Part shown: positions 15,652 through 25,093 of the stretch, piece after piece
How the letters are laid out: the number at the start of each line of letters is the position of its first letter
Position numbering within the stretch: position 1 is the stretch's first letter
NCBI RefSeq assembly: GCF_001443045.1
Contig: NZ_LKPJ01000014.1
Span: 124,001-188,000, forward strand
Length of the DNA: 64,000 nt
Origin: Burkholderia ambifaria
GTDB taxonomy: Bacteria > Pseudomonadota > Gammaproteobacteria > Burkholderiales > Burkholderiaceae
Direction: 5' to 3'
The notes under the pieces: generated by a model
What the model was told of the DNA's origin: nothing
Seen by the model: the letters and a program-made list of their open reading frames with translations, nothing else
Databases searched by the model: none
Translations under genes and position numbers: made by a program

Positions 15652-17172
15652 ATGCCTGCATCCCCTTCGATCGAGAAAATTGCCGACTGGGCCGGGCGCC
15701 ACCATCTGATCGTCGGCGCGCTGGGCACGCTGATGTCGGTCGCGGCGCTCGGCATCAGCGCGGCAACGCTGTGGGCCGCGCGAAGCGAAGTCGTCGAGCA
15801 TGCGCACGAGACGTCCCGCAACGTCGCCGCCGTCCTCGTCAGCGAGATCGCGCGCACCGTCGAAACATCCAATAGCGCGCTGGTCTCACTCGCCGCCGAT
15901 ATCCGCAACCCCGCCGTCTCGCGCATGGACGCCGGGCTGCGTCACGACGTCCTGTTCGAGCGCACGGCCGCGCAATACGTGACCGGCATGGGCGTGACGG
16001 ACCGCTCCGGCCGGCTGATCGACGGTTGTTGCGGCCCGACCCACAACTGGGACTTCAGCGATCGCGATTACTTCAAGGTCCATCGCGATGCCGACAACGT
16101 CGGCCTCTACGTATCCGAGGCGTACCGTGCGCGTTCGCGCGGCGGCATGGAATCGATCGCACTGTCGCGACGCATCGAACGGCCTGATCACACGTTCAAT
16201 GGCATCGCGGTGGTCGCCATCGACCTCGCCTACTTCGATCGGCTTCTTTCCCGCCTGAATGTCGGGCCGCATGGCGTCAGCGCGATCCTGCGCGCGGACG
16301 GCACGATCCTCGCGCGCAATCCGCCGTTGAGCGATCACCAGATGGTTCGCCTGCGCCGCTCGAAGTCGTTCGAGCGGATGGTGAGCCGCGAATCGGGCTT
16401 CTATGGCGCGCGCTCGAGCATCGATGGAACGTTGCGGCTGTACACGTACCAGCGGGTACCCGGCACGCCGCTGATCGCCGTGGTCGCGCCGGCCGAGCGT
16501 GACGTGCTGGCCGGCATCACGCACCTGACGTGGACGGTCGGCGTGTCGGCGTCCGTCATCGGCGCGCTGTTCTGCGCGGTGGTATGGCTGCTCGCATTCG
16601 CGCTGCGGGGCAACCTGCGCAAACAAACGCTGCTCACCGACATGACGCGCACCGACCCGCTGACGGGCCTGCACAATCGACGCGCGCTCGATGCCGCGCT
16701 CGTCGACGAGTGGGAGCGGCTGCAGCGCGGCAACGACGGCAGCCTGTCGGTGCTGTTCATCGACGCCGATCACTTCAAGCAGTACAACGACCGGTACGGC
16801 CACGCGCAAGGCGACACCGCGCTGCGGTTTCTCGCCGAATGCATCCGCGCGCATACGCGCCGGCGCGGCGATCTCGCCGCACGTTACGGCGGCGAGGAAT
16901 TCGTCGCGGTGTTGCCCGATACCGACGAAAGCGGCGCCGCGAAAGTCGCCGAAGCGATTCGCCGCGCGGTGGAACGCAACCGGCTCGACGGGTTCGCCGA
17001 GACGGTGCCCGCGTTTACGGTCAGCATCGGCTGCGCGACCGGCCACCGCGCACGGCCGGCGTCCGTGCATGCGCTGACGCATCAGGCCGACCTCGCCCTC
17101 TATGCGGCCAAGCACAGCGGCAGAAACCGCGTGTGCCGCGCCGGCGCGCAATCATGCGCCGAACCAGCGTGA
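15652..17172 (+). CDS. Membrane-bound diguanylate cyclase with extracytoplasmic Cache-type sensor
   Basis: A 506-residue protein that should make cyclic di-GMP. A first membrane helix (about residues 19-43) is followed by an extracytoplasmic sensor of about 240 residues with the PDC/dCache pattern (WDFSDRDYFKVHRD, GLYVSEAYRARSRG). A second helix (SVIGALFCAVVWLLAFALRG) leads into the GGDEF domain. The active-site loop is GGEEF (413-417), and the upstream I-site is RRGD, spaced five residues before it, so product inhibition is expected. LTGLHNRRALD marks the domain start. There is no EAL domain. It appears monocistronic, and its ligand cannot be inferred from neighbours. Confidence 0.92.
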   Translation: MPASPSIEKIADWAGRHHLIVGALGTLMSVAALGISAATLWAARSEVVEHAHETSRNVAAVLVSEIARTVETSNSALVSLAADIRNPAVSRMDAGLRHDVLFERTAAQYVTGMGVTDRSGRLIDGCCGPTHNWDFSDRDYFKVHRDADNVGLYVSEAYRARSRGGMESIALSRRIERPDHTFNGIAVVAIDLAYFDRLLSRLNVGPHGVSAILRADGTILARNPPLSDHQMVRLRRSKSFERMVSRESGFYGARSSIDGTLRLYTYQRVPGTPLIAVVAPAERDVLAGITHLTWTVGVSASVIGALFCAVVWLLAFALRGNLRKQTLLTDMTRTDPLTGLHNRRALDAALVDEWERLQRGNDGSLSVLFIDADHFKQYNDRYGHAQGDTALRFLAECIRAHTRRRGDLAARYGGEEFVAVLPDTDESGAAKVAEAIRRAVERNRLDGFAETVPAFTVSIGCATGHRARPASVHALTHQADLALYAAKHSGRNRVCRAGAQSCAEPA

Positions 17173-17419
17173 CCGCTCCCGCTCCGATCATTTCTTGAAC
17201 GCTCACGCGCGGCCGGACGCACGCGCGAGCGGCACGTAGCCGCCCGCCGCCGGATCTCGCCGACGGCCGGATCGGCCCGACCGCTACGTTCAGCATCACG
17301 AATTCACCAGATAGTGAGCATTCGGGCGCATCGACAGCGCTCCGAAACAAATCCGTAACGGCTGCGTCACGATCGCCCACGACAATCCGCCATCTTCGAT
17401 ACTCAGGATGGGGTCTTGC

Positions 17420-19378
17420 ATGTTCGCGTCACGAAGCCGTTTCCCGCTGCACGTCGCAGCGCTTTCGAGTGCGATCGTCCTCGCCGCGTGCGGCGGCGGC
17501 GACGATGTCACGCCGACCACCACGACGAGCGCGGCCGTGCCGGCCCCGCCGGCCGACCCGGGCTTCGTCGACAGCGCGCCCGTGCCGAGCGTGCCGGCCT
17601 TCGTCGACAACATCGCGACCAACCAGCGCGGCGACGCGCGCTATGCCACGCTGTCGACCAACGCCGCCGTGCGCGTCGTGAGCCGTTTCCTCGACCTGTG
17701 GCAGCCGTCGACGATGCTGGTCGATGCAGGCGTGAGCGCGCCCGCGAACGGCGCGTTTCCGGCGATCTCGCCGTCGACGTGCTCGGGGCTGCCCACCAGC
17801 GGCACGCCGTGCGGCACGATCGTGAACGGCACGGTGCTCGCGGCCAACGTGCAGTACGTGGTCAACGCAACGACCGCCCGCACGCAGCAGCAGGCCGACG
17901 CCGCCTACTTCGACGACCGTCGCGGCAAGGGCTACAGCGTGACCGACGGCATGGGCCCGCTCACCAGCGCGTGGCGCACGGCCGCGCAGCAGACGACCAG
18001 CATCACCAGCGTGCCCGCCGACGCGACGACGGTGCTCTACAACGATTCCGGCAACAACACCGGCGTCGGCAGCAGCACGAACGCGAGCTTCGGCAAGGTC
18101 GTCGACCTGCTCAACGAAATGGGCAACAACGCGTCGACCGAACCGTCGAAGCGTTTCTACAAGTACGCGCGGCCGTACCGCTGGAGCGCGAGCGTCGTCG
18201 TCGCGCCGACGCTCGTTCCCGCGGAAAGCACGACGCCCGCGACCGACGGCGGCTTCATCAGCGGCCACGAAGCCGAAGCGATGCGCGATGCGATGACGAT
18301 GGCGTGGCTCGTGCCGGAGCGGTTCCAGGAAATGGTCAGCCGCGGTCTCGAACTCGGCGAGAACCGGATCCTCGCCGGCATGCATTCGCCGCTCGACGTG
18401 ATCGGCGGGCGCATGCTCGCGCTGGCCGTCAGCGCGGCGAACCTGACTGCGTACGCGAGCGATGCGCAAGCCGCGTACGGCCAGGCCCACCAGGCGCTGC
18501 AGCAACTCACGGGGACGACCGCCACGACGTTCGCCGCCTTCGCGCATTCGGGCACGGCGGCCACCGACCGGTTCGCCGATTACGCGACCAACAGGACGGC
18601 CTTCGCGCGCCGCATGACGTTCGGCTTCGGCGCGATCGAGTCGACCGATGCACCGCCCGTCGTGCCGAAGGGCGCGGAGATCCTGCTGCAGACGCGCTTC
18701 CCGTACCTGAGCGCCGATCAGCGCCGCGTCGTGCTGAAGACCACCGAAATTTCGTCGGGCTACCCGGTGATGGACGATGCGGAAGGCTGGGGCCGCCTGA
18801 ACCTGTTTGCGGCGGCCGACGGCTATGGCGCGTTCAACGGCAACGTGATCGTGTCGATGGATGCGTCCCAGGGCGGGCTCAATGCGGCCGACCAGTGGCG
18901 CAACGATATCGCCGGTGCGGGCAAGCTGACGCTGCAAGGCACCGGTACGCTCGCGCTCGCGGGCAACAACCGCTATACGGGCGGCACGCAGGTGAGCGGC
19001 GGCACGCTCGCGGCTGCGTCGGCAATGGCGTTCGGCAACGGCGACGTGTATGTCGGTTCGGGCGGTAGCGTCCGGATTGCCGCCGGCGCGCCCGTCACGA
19101 TCGCGACACGCTATACGCAGCTCGACAACGCGACGCTCGAACTCGACATCGACGGCAACGGCGGCGGACGCCTGCGCGTGGGTGGTCCGCTCACCGTCGC
19201 GGGCGGCACGCTGCACGTGAAGTTCGTGAACGGCTACGCGCCGAAGGCCGGCGACACCATCGCGCTGATCGACGGCGCGGCGGCCGCGGCGAAGTTCTCG
19301 ACGGTCATGGTCGACGGGTTCAAGGCGACGCCGGTTTATACGGCGACGGGCGTGTCGGTCAGGTTGTCGGCGTCGTGA
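17420..19378 (+). CDS. PAP2-family phosphatase lipoprotein with autotransporter-type beta-strand repeat
   Basis: A 652-residue exported protein. The N-terminal signal ends in a lipobox (IVLAACGGGDD), predicting lipid anchoring. The central part is a class A acid phosphatase/PAP2 domain with catalytic histidine regions GGFISGHEAEA (His283) and GMHSPLDVIGGRM (His322). The C-terminal part has the autotransporter-associated beta-strand repeat signature (GKLTLQGTGTLALAGNNRYT, then GGTQVSGGTLAAASAMAFG), but there is no 12-strand translocator domain. An ATG four codons upstream is possible. It probably dephosphorylates organic phosphates at the cell surface or in the periplasm. It is flanked by non-coding DNA, with two hairpins downstream. 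Confidence 0.85.
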   Translation: MFASRSRFPLHVAALSSAIVLAACGGGDDVTPTTTTSAAVPAPPADPGFVDSAPVPSVPAFVDNIATNQRGDARYATLSTNAAVRVVSRFLDLWQPSTMLVDAGVSAPANGAFPAISPSTCSGLPTSGTPCGTIVNGTVLAANVQYVVNATTARTQQQADAAYFDDRRGKGYSVTDGMGPLTSAWRTAAQQTTSITSVPADATTVLYNDSGNNTGVGSSTNASFGKVVDLLNEMGNNASTEPSKRFYKYARPYRWSASVVVAPTLVPAESTTPATDGGFISGHEAEAMRDAMTMAWLVPERFQEMVSRGLELGENRILAGMHSPLDVIGGRMLALAVSAANLTAYASDAQAAYGQAHQALQQLTGTTATTFAAFAHSGTAATDRFADYATNRTAFARRMTFGFGAIESTDAPPVVPKGAEILLQTRFPYLSADQRRVVLKTTEISSGYPVMDDAEGWGRLNLFAAADGYGAFNGNVIVSMDASQGGLNAADQWRNDIAGAGKLTLQGTGTLALAGNNRYTGGTQVSGGTLAAASAMAFGNGDVYVGSGGSVRIAAGAPVTIATRYTQLDNATLELDIDGNGGGRLRVGGPLTVAGGTLHVKFVNGYAPKAGDTIALIDGAAAAAKFSTVMVDGFKATPVYTATGVSVRLSAS

Positions 19379-19397
19379 TCTCGTGTTCGTGTGTTAC

Positions 19398-19463
19398 GGG
19401 TCGCGCGGACTGCGCGTGACCCGCATGTCGTACCGGACACGCTGATGAATCTCAGCGTGTCCG
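19398..19463 (+). terminator. Double hairpin after PAP2 gene
   Basis: The first hairpin (arms 19398-19407 and 19413-19422) has 10 bp with one wobble. The second (19434-19445 and 19452-19463) is a perfect 12-bp stem with a 6-nt loop. Together they begin 19 nt after the phosphatase stop and are the likely transcription end. Neither has a long T-run. Confidence 0.6.
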
Positions 19464-19576
19464 ATGTGTCACTGGATACTTGATACGCAGGTACAGCAAG
19501 GTTCGTGCCGCGCGGTGGCACATGCATTGCTCGCCACACCGAATACGTGTGGACCGACGGGCATTCGGGTATCGAC

Positions 19577-19890
19577 GTGACGAGAAAATCAGGTGAAGTC
19601 CGCATCGGCATTTCAGACTGGCGCTACGGCGGCTGGCGACACAGGTACGACGAAACGCCGCCCGGTTTTACGTTCAGCGTGAAAGGCCCAGGCTACCTGA
19701 CCCACATGCAGCGCTTTCGCGATGAAAGAAACCGCGACGCTCGCCTGCGCGAACTGCTTTGCGCAAGGATTGCTCGCCCTGAAGGACAAGCTCGGGCGGA
19801 TCCTTTGGCAATTTCCGCCGTCGCTGCGTTTCGACCCCGAGCACATCGCGCGCTTTCTCGGCCTGCTGCCGCACGATACGGAAGCGATAC
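19577..19890 (+). pseudogene. Degraded DUF72 (YecE-like) gene
   Basis: Fragments of one DUF72 protein occur in two frames. Frame one gives VRIGISDWRYGGWRH, then, with about 50 residues missing, PPGFTFSVKGPGYLTHMQRF. A shift of frame near 19730 continues with ANCFAQGLLALKDKLG and RILWQFPPSLRFDPEHIA, ending at LLPHDTEA. The C-terminal half of the domain is absent. Intact members run to about 240-300 residues in a single frame. The combination of internal deletion, frameshift and truncation makes function implausible. Function of the family is unknown. Confidence 0.85.
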
Positions 19891-19962
19891 GGAAGCCGGA
19901 TAAAACGGCATGCCGCGCGACAGCAGTCCGCACGATGAACCCGAACCGCAAGGAGAGGAACG

Positions 19963-20133
19963 ATGACCCTGCTTATCTACCTGGTCGGATGGATCATTTT
20001 CATCGGCGGCGTGGCATGGGGATTGATGACGCTGCACGTGTCGCAGCACATCATCGAGATCGTCGCCGTCATTCTGTTCGGCATCGCGGTGATCACGGGC
20101 GCGACGCGCGCGCGCAATCGCGACCGGTCGTAG
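19963..20133 (+). CDS. Small membrane protein, 56 residues
   Basis: An excellent Shine-Dalgarno (AAGGAGAGGA) precedes an ATG opening a 56-codon frame. It has two predicted membrane helices: LLIYLVGWIIFIGGVAWGLM (residues 3-22) and IIEIVAVILFGIAVITGA (30-47), then a basic tail TRARNRDRS. This is the composition of the small inner-membrane proteins annotated as hypothetical in many Burkholderia genomes. It follows the DUF72 remnant directly, so it may once have been cotranscribed with it. No function can be assigned. Confidence 0.7.
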   Translation: MTLLIYLVGWIIFIGGVAWGLMTLHVSQHIIEIVAVILFGIAVITGATRARNRDRS

Positions 20134-20331
20134 CGCGGTATCCAGGACAGGCCAGACGCCGCGAGCGACGCCGTTTCACTGCTGCGTGTCGATCCAGGCG
20201 GCCAATTCCGCCGGCGTGCCGGACGGAAAGGCATCCTCGATGTGATCGGGAAACGCTGCAACGCGCGCGCTCGATAATCGCGTGGAAGCGCTACAGCGCC
20301 CATGGGGCGATGTCAGGCCCCGGCACGTCGC

Positions 20332-21207
20332 TCACGCGCGCACCGACGCGACACCGTCGAGTTCACGCACGGCATCCTCGGGCAACCCCAACGCGCCCGC
20401 GGCGAGATTCTCGCGCAGATGCGCGACGGACGACGTCCCCGGAATCAGCAGGATGTTCGGCGCGCGCTGCAGCAGCCACGCGAGCGCGGTCTGCATCGGC
20501 GTCGCACCGAGCCGCGCGGCGACCGCGTCAAGCGTGGACGACTGCAGCGGATTGAAGCCGCCGAGCGGAAAGTACGGTACGTATGCGATGCCGTCGCGCG
20601 CGAGCGCGTCGATCAGGTCATCGTCGTCGCGGTGCGCGAGGTTGTAATGATTCTGCACGCAGACGATTTCGCAGATCCGGCGCCCTTCGGCGATCTGCGC
20701 GGCCGTCACGTTGCTCAGCCCGATGTGCCGTACGAGGCCCTGCCGCTGCAGTTCGGCCAGCGCGGACAGCGGCGCCTCGATCGAGCCTTCGGCCGGGCCG
20801 TGCGTGTCGAACATGATCCGCAGATTGACGACGTCGAGCACGTCGAGGCCCAGGTTGCGCAGGTTGTCGTGCACGGCGGCCGTCAGCGCTTCGGCGGAGA
20901 ATGCCGGCAGCCAGGAACCGTCGTCGCCGCGCGTCGCGCCGACCTTGGTCACGATCAGCAGCTCGTCGCGATACGGATGCAACGCTTCGCGAATCAACTG
21001 GTTGGTCACATGCGGGCCGTAAAAGTCGCTCGTGTCGATGTGGTCGACGCCCGATGCGACCGCTTCACGGAGAACGGCGAGCGCCGCATGGCGGTCCTTG
21101 GGCGGACCGAACACGCCGGGGCCGGCCAGCTGCATCGCGCCATAGCCGATGCGATGAATGCTGCGGCCCGCGACGGAATACGTGCCGGATTGAACGATGG
21201 GGGACAT
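20332..21207 (-). CDS. Aldo/keto reductase
   Basis: A 291-residue (alpha/beta)8 NADPH-dependent oxidoreductase. The catalytic tetrad regions are visible: Asp and Tyr in HIDTSDFYGPHVTN, Lys in LLIVTKVGATRG, and the family-typical PFFPLGG-like segment YVPYFPLGGFNPLQ. The C-terminal LIPGTSSVAHLREN binds the coenzyme phosphate. The start has AGGAG 8 nt upstream. Reduction of a small aldehyde or ketone is likely, without further indication of substrate. It is divergent from a LysR gene across a 100-bp promoter region, so that regulator probably controls it. Confidence 0.9.
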   Translation of the reverse strand: MSPIVQSGTYSVAGRSIHRIGYGAMQLAGPGVFGPPKDRHAALAVLREAVASGVDHIDTSDFYGPHVTNQLIREALHPYRDELLIVTKVGATRGDDGSWLPAFSAEALTAAVHDNLRNLGLDVLDVVNLRIMFDTHGPAEGSIEAPLSALAELQRQGLVRHIGLSNVTAAQIAEGRRICEIVCVQNHYNLAHRDDDDLIDALARDGIAYVPYFPLGGFNPLQSSTLDAVAARLGATPMQTALAWLLQRAPNILLIPGTSSVAHLRENLAAGALGLPEDAVRELDGVASVRA

Positions 21208-21240
21208 GGTCGTGCTCCTGTAGCGAATGCGTGAATCGCA

Positions 21241-21279
21241 GGTTACGCCGCGTTGCGCTGCGCGATAACCGGTCATAAT
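21241..21279. promoter_or_regulatory. Candidate LysR operator and promoter between AKR and LysR genes
   Basis: GGTTACGC (21241-21248) and GCGATAACC (21262-21270) form an interrupted inverted repeat in the 100-bp divergent region. CATAAT (21274-21279) is a good -10 hexamer for the LysR gene. Placement of the palindrome just upstream of the regulator's own -10 fits LysR autoregulation. Confidence 0.4.
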
Positions 21280-21307
21280 CCGCACAACCTGTACGAAAAG
21301 GCGAACA

Positions 21308-22210
21308 ATGCAAGTCGATCTGGGCGATCTGAACGCGTTCGTGGCGGTGGCACGGGCGAAGGGCTTTCGCGAAGGCGCGCGCATGGTCGGGGCGAGTGCA
21401 TCCGGTCTGAGCGAAGCGGTGCGCCGGCTGGAAGCGCAACTCGGCGTGCGGCTGCTGCACCGCACGACGCGCAGCGTGTCGCCCACCGAAGCCGGCGAGC
21501 GTCTGCTCGCACGGCTCACGCCGGCCCTGAGCGAGGTGGAGGCGGCGCTCGACGTGGTGAACACGTTCCGCGAGCGGCCGGTCGGCACGCTGAAGCTCAA
21601 TGTGCCGATGAGCGCGGCGCGGCTCGTGCTGCCGTCCATCATCCCGCGCTTTCTCGACGCATATCCGGAGATACGGCTCGAAGTCGTGGCCGATGAAAGC
21701 TTCGTCGACATCCTTGCGGCCGGCTGCGACGCGGGCATCCGTTACGACGAGCGCCTCGAACAGGACATGATCGCCGTGCCCATCGGCCCGCGCTCGCAAC
21801 GCTTCGCCACCGCCGCCGCGCCCGCCTATCTCGACCGGCGCGGCCGCCCTACCCATCCGCGCGACCTGCTCGATCACGCGTGCCTGCGCGGCCGCTTCGC
21901 GAGCGGCGCGATGCCTGCATGGGAATACGAGCGCGACGGCGACGTGGTGCGCGTGGAGCCGTCGGGCCCGCTCGTCGTGCAGATCGGCGGTGCCGTCGAT
22001 CTCGTCGTCGATGCCGCCTGCGCGGGGCTCGGCATCGTGCACCTTTACGAAGACTGGCTTCGGCCGCATCTGGCGAGCGGCGCGCTCGAGCCCGTGCTCG
22101 ACGGCTGGTGGCGGCCGTTCCCGGGCCCGTATCTGTACTATCCGGGGCGGCGGTTCGTGCCGGCTCCGCTGCGCGCGTTCGTCGATTTCATCAAGGCGGA
22201 TGCCGGGTAG
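21308..22210 (+). CDS. LysR-family transcriptional regulator
   Basis: A 300-residue LysR protein of normal length. The N-terminal winged helix-turn-helix includes VARAKGFREGARMVGASASG and LSEAVRRLEAQLGVRLLHRT; the effector domain begins near VGTLKLNVPMSAARLVLP and contains CDAGIRYDERLEQDM, a pattern common in regulators divergent from oxidoreductases. It most likely controls the adjacent aldo/keto reductase. Its 3' end converges on xylH with a 55-bp gap. Confidence 0.92.
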   Translation: MQVDLGDLNAFVAVARAKGFREGARMVGASASGLSEAVRRLEAQLGVRLLHRTTRSVSPTEAGERLLARLTPALSEVEAALDVVNTFRERPVGTLKLNVPMSAARLVLPSIIPRFLDAYPEIRLEVVADESFVDILAAGCDAGIRYDERLEQDMIAVPIGPRSQRFATAAAPAYLDRRGRPTHPRDLLDHACLRGRFASGAMPAWEYERDGDVVRVEPSGPLVVQIGGAVDLVVDAACAGLGIVHLYEDWLRPHLASGALEPVLDGWWRPFPGPYLYYPGRRFVPAPLRAFVDFIKADAG

Positions 22211-22265
22211 AACGGCATGAGCCGTCCGCCTCCCCGGCAAGCGGCGATCGCATCCGCACGGCGCC

Positions 22266-23465
22266 TCATCGCCGGTTCGACCGCGACACCACGTCGATCC
22301 ACACGGCCAGCACCAGCACCGCGCCCTTGACGATCATCTGCCAGTACGCGTCGACGTCGAGCATCGACATCCCGTTGTCGAGGCTCGCCATCACGAGCGC
22401 GCCGATCAGCGCGCCATAGACCGTGCCCGACCCGCCGCGCATCGACGTGCCGCCGATGAAGCATGCGGCGATCGCATCGAGCTCGCCCATCGTGCCGGCC
22501 GACGGCGAGCCGGCTGCGAGCCGCGCGGTGTTCACGATGCCCGCGAACGCGCACATCAGCCCCATCAGCGCGAAGATCGCGAGCTTCACTCGGTCGGTGT
22601 CGACGCCCGACAGCCGCGTCGCCTCCAGGTTCGAACCCACTGCATAGATGCGCCGGCCGAACACGGTCTGCGTCGCGATCCACGAGAACGCGCCGAGCAG
22701 CGCGAGCAGCAGCAGCACCGGCACGGGGATGCCGCCGTAGCGGTCGAGCGTCGCGACGAACGCGAACAGCACCGCGCCCGCGCCGGCGATCTTCACGACG
22801 TCCTGCCACAGCGGCGCGACCGCGAGCCGATAACGGTGCCGCGTACCGCGCTGCCGGACGACCAGCAGCGCGACGAGCGCGAACAGCAGCAGCGCGAGGC
22901 CGTCGCCGACGACGCGCGGCAGATAGCCCTGCCCGATGAACACGAAGCCGTCGGACACCGGCGCGATCGTCGAGCCGCCCGTCACGCCGAGCAGGATGCC
23001 GCGGAACGCGAGCATCCCGCCCAGCCCGACGATGAACGACGGCACGCGCCGGTAGGTCGACCACCAGCCGTTGAACAGCCCGACCAGCGCACCGAGCGCG
23101 AGTACCACCGGCACCGTCGCGGCGACCGGCCAGTGCCGATTGACGTCGAGGATCGCCGCGACGCCGCCGAGCAGCCCGAGCAGCGAGCCGACCGACAGGT
23201 CGATTTCACCGGCGATGATCACGAACACCATCCCGCATGCGAGCATCCCGGTGATCGACATCTGCCGCAGCAGGTTCGACACGTTGCGCGGCGTGACGAA
23301 CGCGCCGTCGGTCAGCACCGAGAAAAACACCCAGATCGCCGCGACCGCGAACAGCAGCGCGAGCACCTTGTAGCGCACGAAGACCTGGCGCAGCGGATGG
23401 CCGTGCGTGCGACGCGCGTCGGCGTCCTGCGGCACGGCGGCGGAGGAAGACAATTCGGTATTCAT
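22266..23465 (-). CDS. xylH: Xylose ABC transporter permease XylH
   Basis: A 399-residue permease of the ribose/xylose (CUT2) family with about ten membrane segments. The motif [20 protein letters not shown] is characteristic, and the coupling-loop region is [20 protein letters not shown]. The C-terminus has [19 protein letters not shown]. XylH-type permeases carry a longer N-terminus and an extra central loop compared with RbsC, as seen here. Its start overlaps the xylG stop by four bases, so the two are translationally coupled. It is the last gene of the xylose operon. Confidence 0.93.
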   Translation of the reverse strand: MNTELSSSAAVPQDADARRTHGHPLRQVFVRYKVLALLFAVAAIWVFFSVLTDGAFVTPRNVSNLLRQMSITGMLACGMVFVIIAGEIDLSVGSLLGLLGGVAAILDVNRHWPVAATVPVVLALGALVGLFNGWWSTYRRVPSFIVGLGGMLAFRGILLGVTGGSTIAPVSDGFVFIGQGYLPRVVGDGLALLLFALVALLVVRQRGTRHRYRLAVAPLWQDVVKIAGAGAVLFAFVATLDRYGGIPVPVLLLLALLGAFSWIATQTVFGRRIYAVGSNLEATRLSGVDTDRVKLAIFALMGLMCAFAGIVNTARLAAGSPSAGTMGELDAIAACFIGGTSMRGGSGTVYGALIGALVMASLDNGMSMLDVDAYWQMIVKGAVLVLAVWIDVVSRSNRR

Positions 23466-25021
23466 GGCGCACTCGCTGCAATGGGTTCGGCCGGACGCCG
23501 CGCGGGTTTCAGCGCGGCGCCGAGGATCTGTTCCTGCGTAAGACCGTCGTTGACGAAATCGCCGCGCAGCTCGCCTTCGCCGATCACGAGCACGCGATCG
23601 GCCAGCCCGAGCACTTCCGGCAGCTCCGACGACACGACGATCAGCGCGACGCCGCGCTTCGCGAGCGCGAAGATCAGCCGGTAGATTTCCGCTTTCGCGC
23701 CGACGTCGACGCCGCGGGTCGGCTCGTCGAGGATCAGCACCTGCGGGTCGGCCAGCAGCATCCTGGCGAGCACCGCCTTCTGCTGGTTGCCGCCGGACAG
23801 GCTCGCGATCGGCAGGAACGGATGCGCGGCACGCACCGACAGCCGCTGCATCTCGGTGCGGATCGCGTCGAGTTCGGCGGCCGCGTCGATCCGCCCGCGC
23901 GCCGCGAAGCGGCGCAGCACCGACAGCGTGATGTTGTGGCCGACGCCGAGCTGCGGCACGATCCCGTGGCGCTTGCGATCCTCGGGCACCATCGCGATCC
24001 CGGCGCGGATCGCATCGGCCGGCGAACGGATCGCGAGCGGCCGGCCGTTGATCCGCACGCTCGCTGTGCTCGCGCCGGGATACGCGCCGAAGATCGCCTG
24101 CATCAGCTCGGTGCGGCCCGCGCCGACGAGCCCGGCGATGCCGAGAATCTCGCCGCGCCGCACGCTGAACGACACGTCGTCGACACGCTTGCGGCGCGGG
24201 TTCGCCACGTCGTGACAGGTCACGTTGCGCGCCTCCAGCACGACGTCGCCGATCTCGTGCGGCTCGCGCGGATACAGGTTGCGGATTTCGCGCCCGACCA
24301 TCATCGCGATGATCCGGTCGGTGGTCAGCGTGCGCATCGGCTCGGTCGCGACATGACGGCCGTCGCGGATCACGGTCACGGTGTCGCATACGGCATCGAC
24401 TTCGTCGAGCTTGTGCGAGATGTACACGCATGCGACGCCGCGCCGCTTCAGGTCGCGCACGATATCGAGCAGGATGCGCGTCTCGGCGGCACTCAGCGAC
24501 GACGACGGCTCGTCGAGGATCAGCAGCTTCGCGCGCTTGTTCAATGCCTTCGCGATTTCGATCAGCTGCTGGTGCCCGCCGCCGTAGTTCATCACCGGCT
24601 GCGCGACGTTGATCGCGTCGATGCGCAGCTCGCGCAGCAGCGCTTCGGAGCGCCGCACCATCTCCGCGTAGTGCATGCGTCCGCCGGGCAGCGTGATCTC
24701 GTTGCCGAGGAAGATGTTCTCGGCCACCGACAGCTCGGGCACGAGCATCAGCTCCTGGTGAATGATCACGATGCCCGCGCGCTCGGTGTCGCGCACGCCG
24801 GACGCGACGAGCGGCGCGCCTTCCCAGCGGATTTCGCCATCCCACGTGCCGTGCGGGTAGACGCCCGACAGCACCTTCATCAGCGTCGACTTGCCGGCGC
24901 CGTTCTCGCCGCACAGCCCGACGCATTCGCCGGGGCGCACGGTCAGGTCGATCCCGTCGAGCGCCTTCACGCCGTCGAATGCCTTGACGATGCCGCGCAT
25001 CGTCAGCAAGGGTTCGGTCAT
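23462..25021 (-). CDS. xylG: Xylose ABC transporter ATPase XylG (tandem domains)
   Basis: A 519-residue CUT2 ATPase with two ABC halves. The N-terminal half has Walker [10 protein letters not shown], the Q-loop region [19 protein letters not shown] and [12 protein letters not shown]. The C-terminal half has a degenerate Walker A ([11 protein letters not shown]), as in XylG, RbsA and AraG, and [16 protein letters not shown], so only the first site is expected to hydrolyse ATP. The order ligand-binding protein, ATPase, permease matches xylFGH. It is separated from xylF by a 72-bp gap with a strong hairpin. Confidence 0.93.
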   Translation of the reverse strand: MTEPLLTMRGIVKAFDGVKALDGIDLTVRPGECVGLCGENGAGKSTLMKVLSGVYPHGTWDGEIRWEGAPLVASGVRDTERAGIVIIHQELMLVPELSVAENIFLGNEITLPGGRMHYAEMVRRSEALLRELRIDAINVAQPVMNYGGGHQQLIEIAKALNKRAKLLILDEPSSSLSAAETRILLDIVRDLKRRGVACVYISHKLDEVDAVCDTVTVIRDGRHVATEPMRTLTTDRIIAMMVGREIRNLYPREPHEIGDVVLEARNVTCHDVANPRRKRVDDVSFSVRRGEILGIAGLVGAGRTELMQAIFGAYPGASTASVRINGRPLAIRSPADAIRAGIAMVPEDRKRHGIVPQLGVGHNITLSVLRRFAARGRIDAAAELDAIRTEMQRLSVRAAHPFLPIASLSGGNQQKAVLARMLLADPQVLILDEPTRGVDVGAKAEIYRLIFALAKRGVALIVVSSELPEVLGLADRVLVIGEGELRGDFVNDGLTQEQILGAALKPARRPAEPIAASAP

Positions 25022-25042
25022 ACGTTCATTGCCTCGCGATGA

Positions 25043-25075
25043 GCACGCGGCCGCGCGCAGGGCCCGGCCGCGTGC
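25043..25075 (-). terminator. Intercistronic hairpin between xylF and xylG
   Basis: A perfect 11-bp GC-rich stem (25043-25053 with 25065-25075) and an 11-nt loop lie between the xylF stop and the xylG start. Such hairpins after binding-protein genes protect upstream mRNA from 3' exonucleases or cause partial termination. Either outcome gives more binding protein than membrane components. Confidence 0.6.
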
Positions 25076-25093
25076 AGCGTGCCCGCCGCGCCG

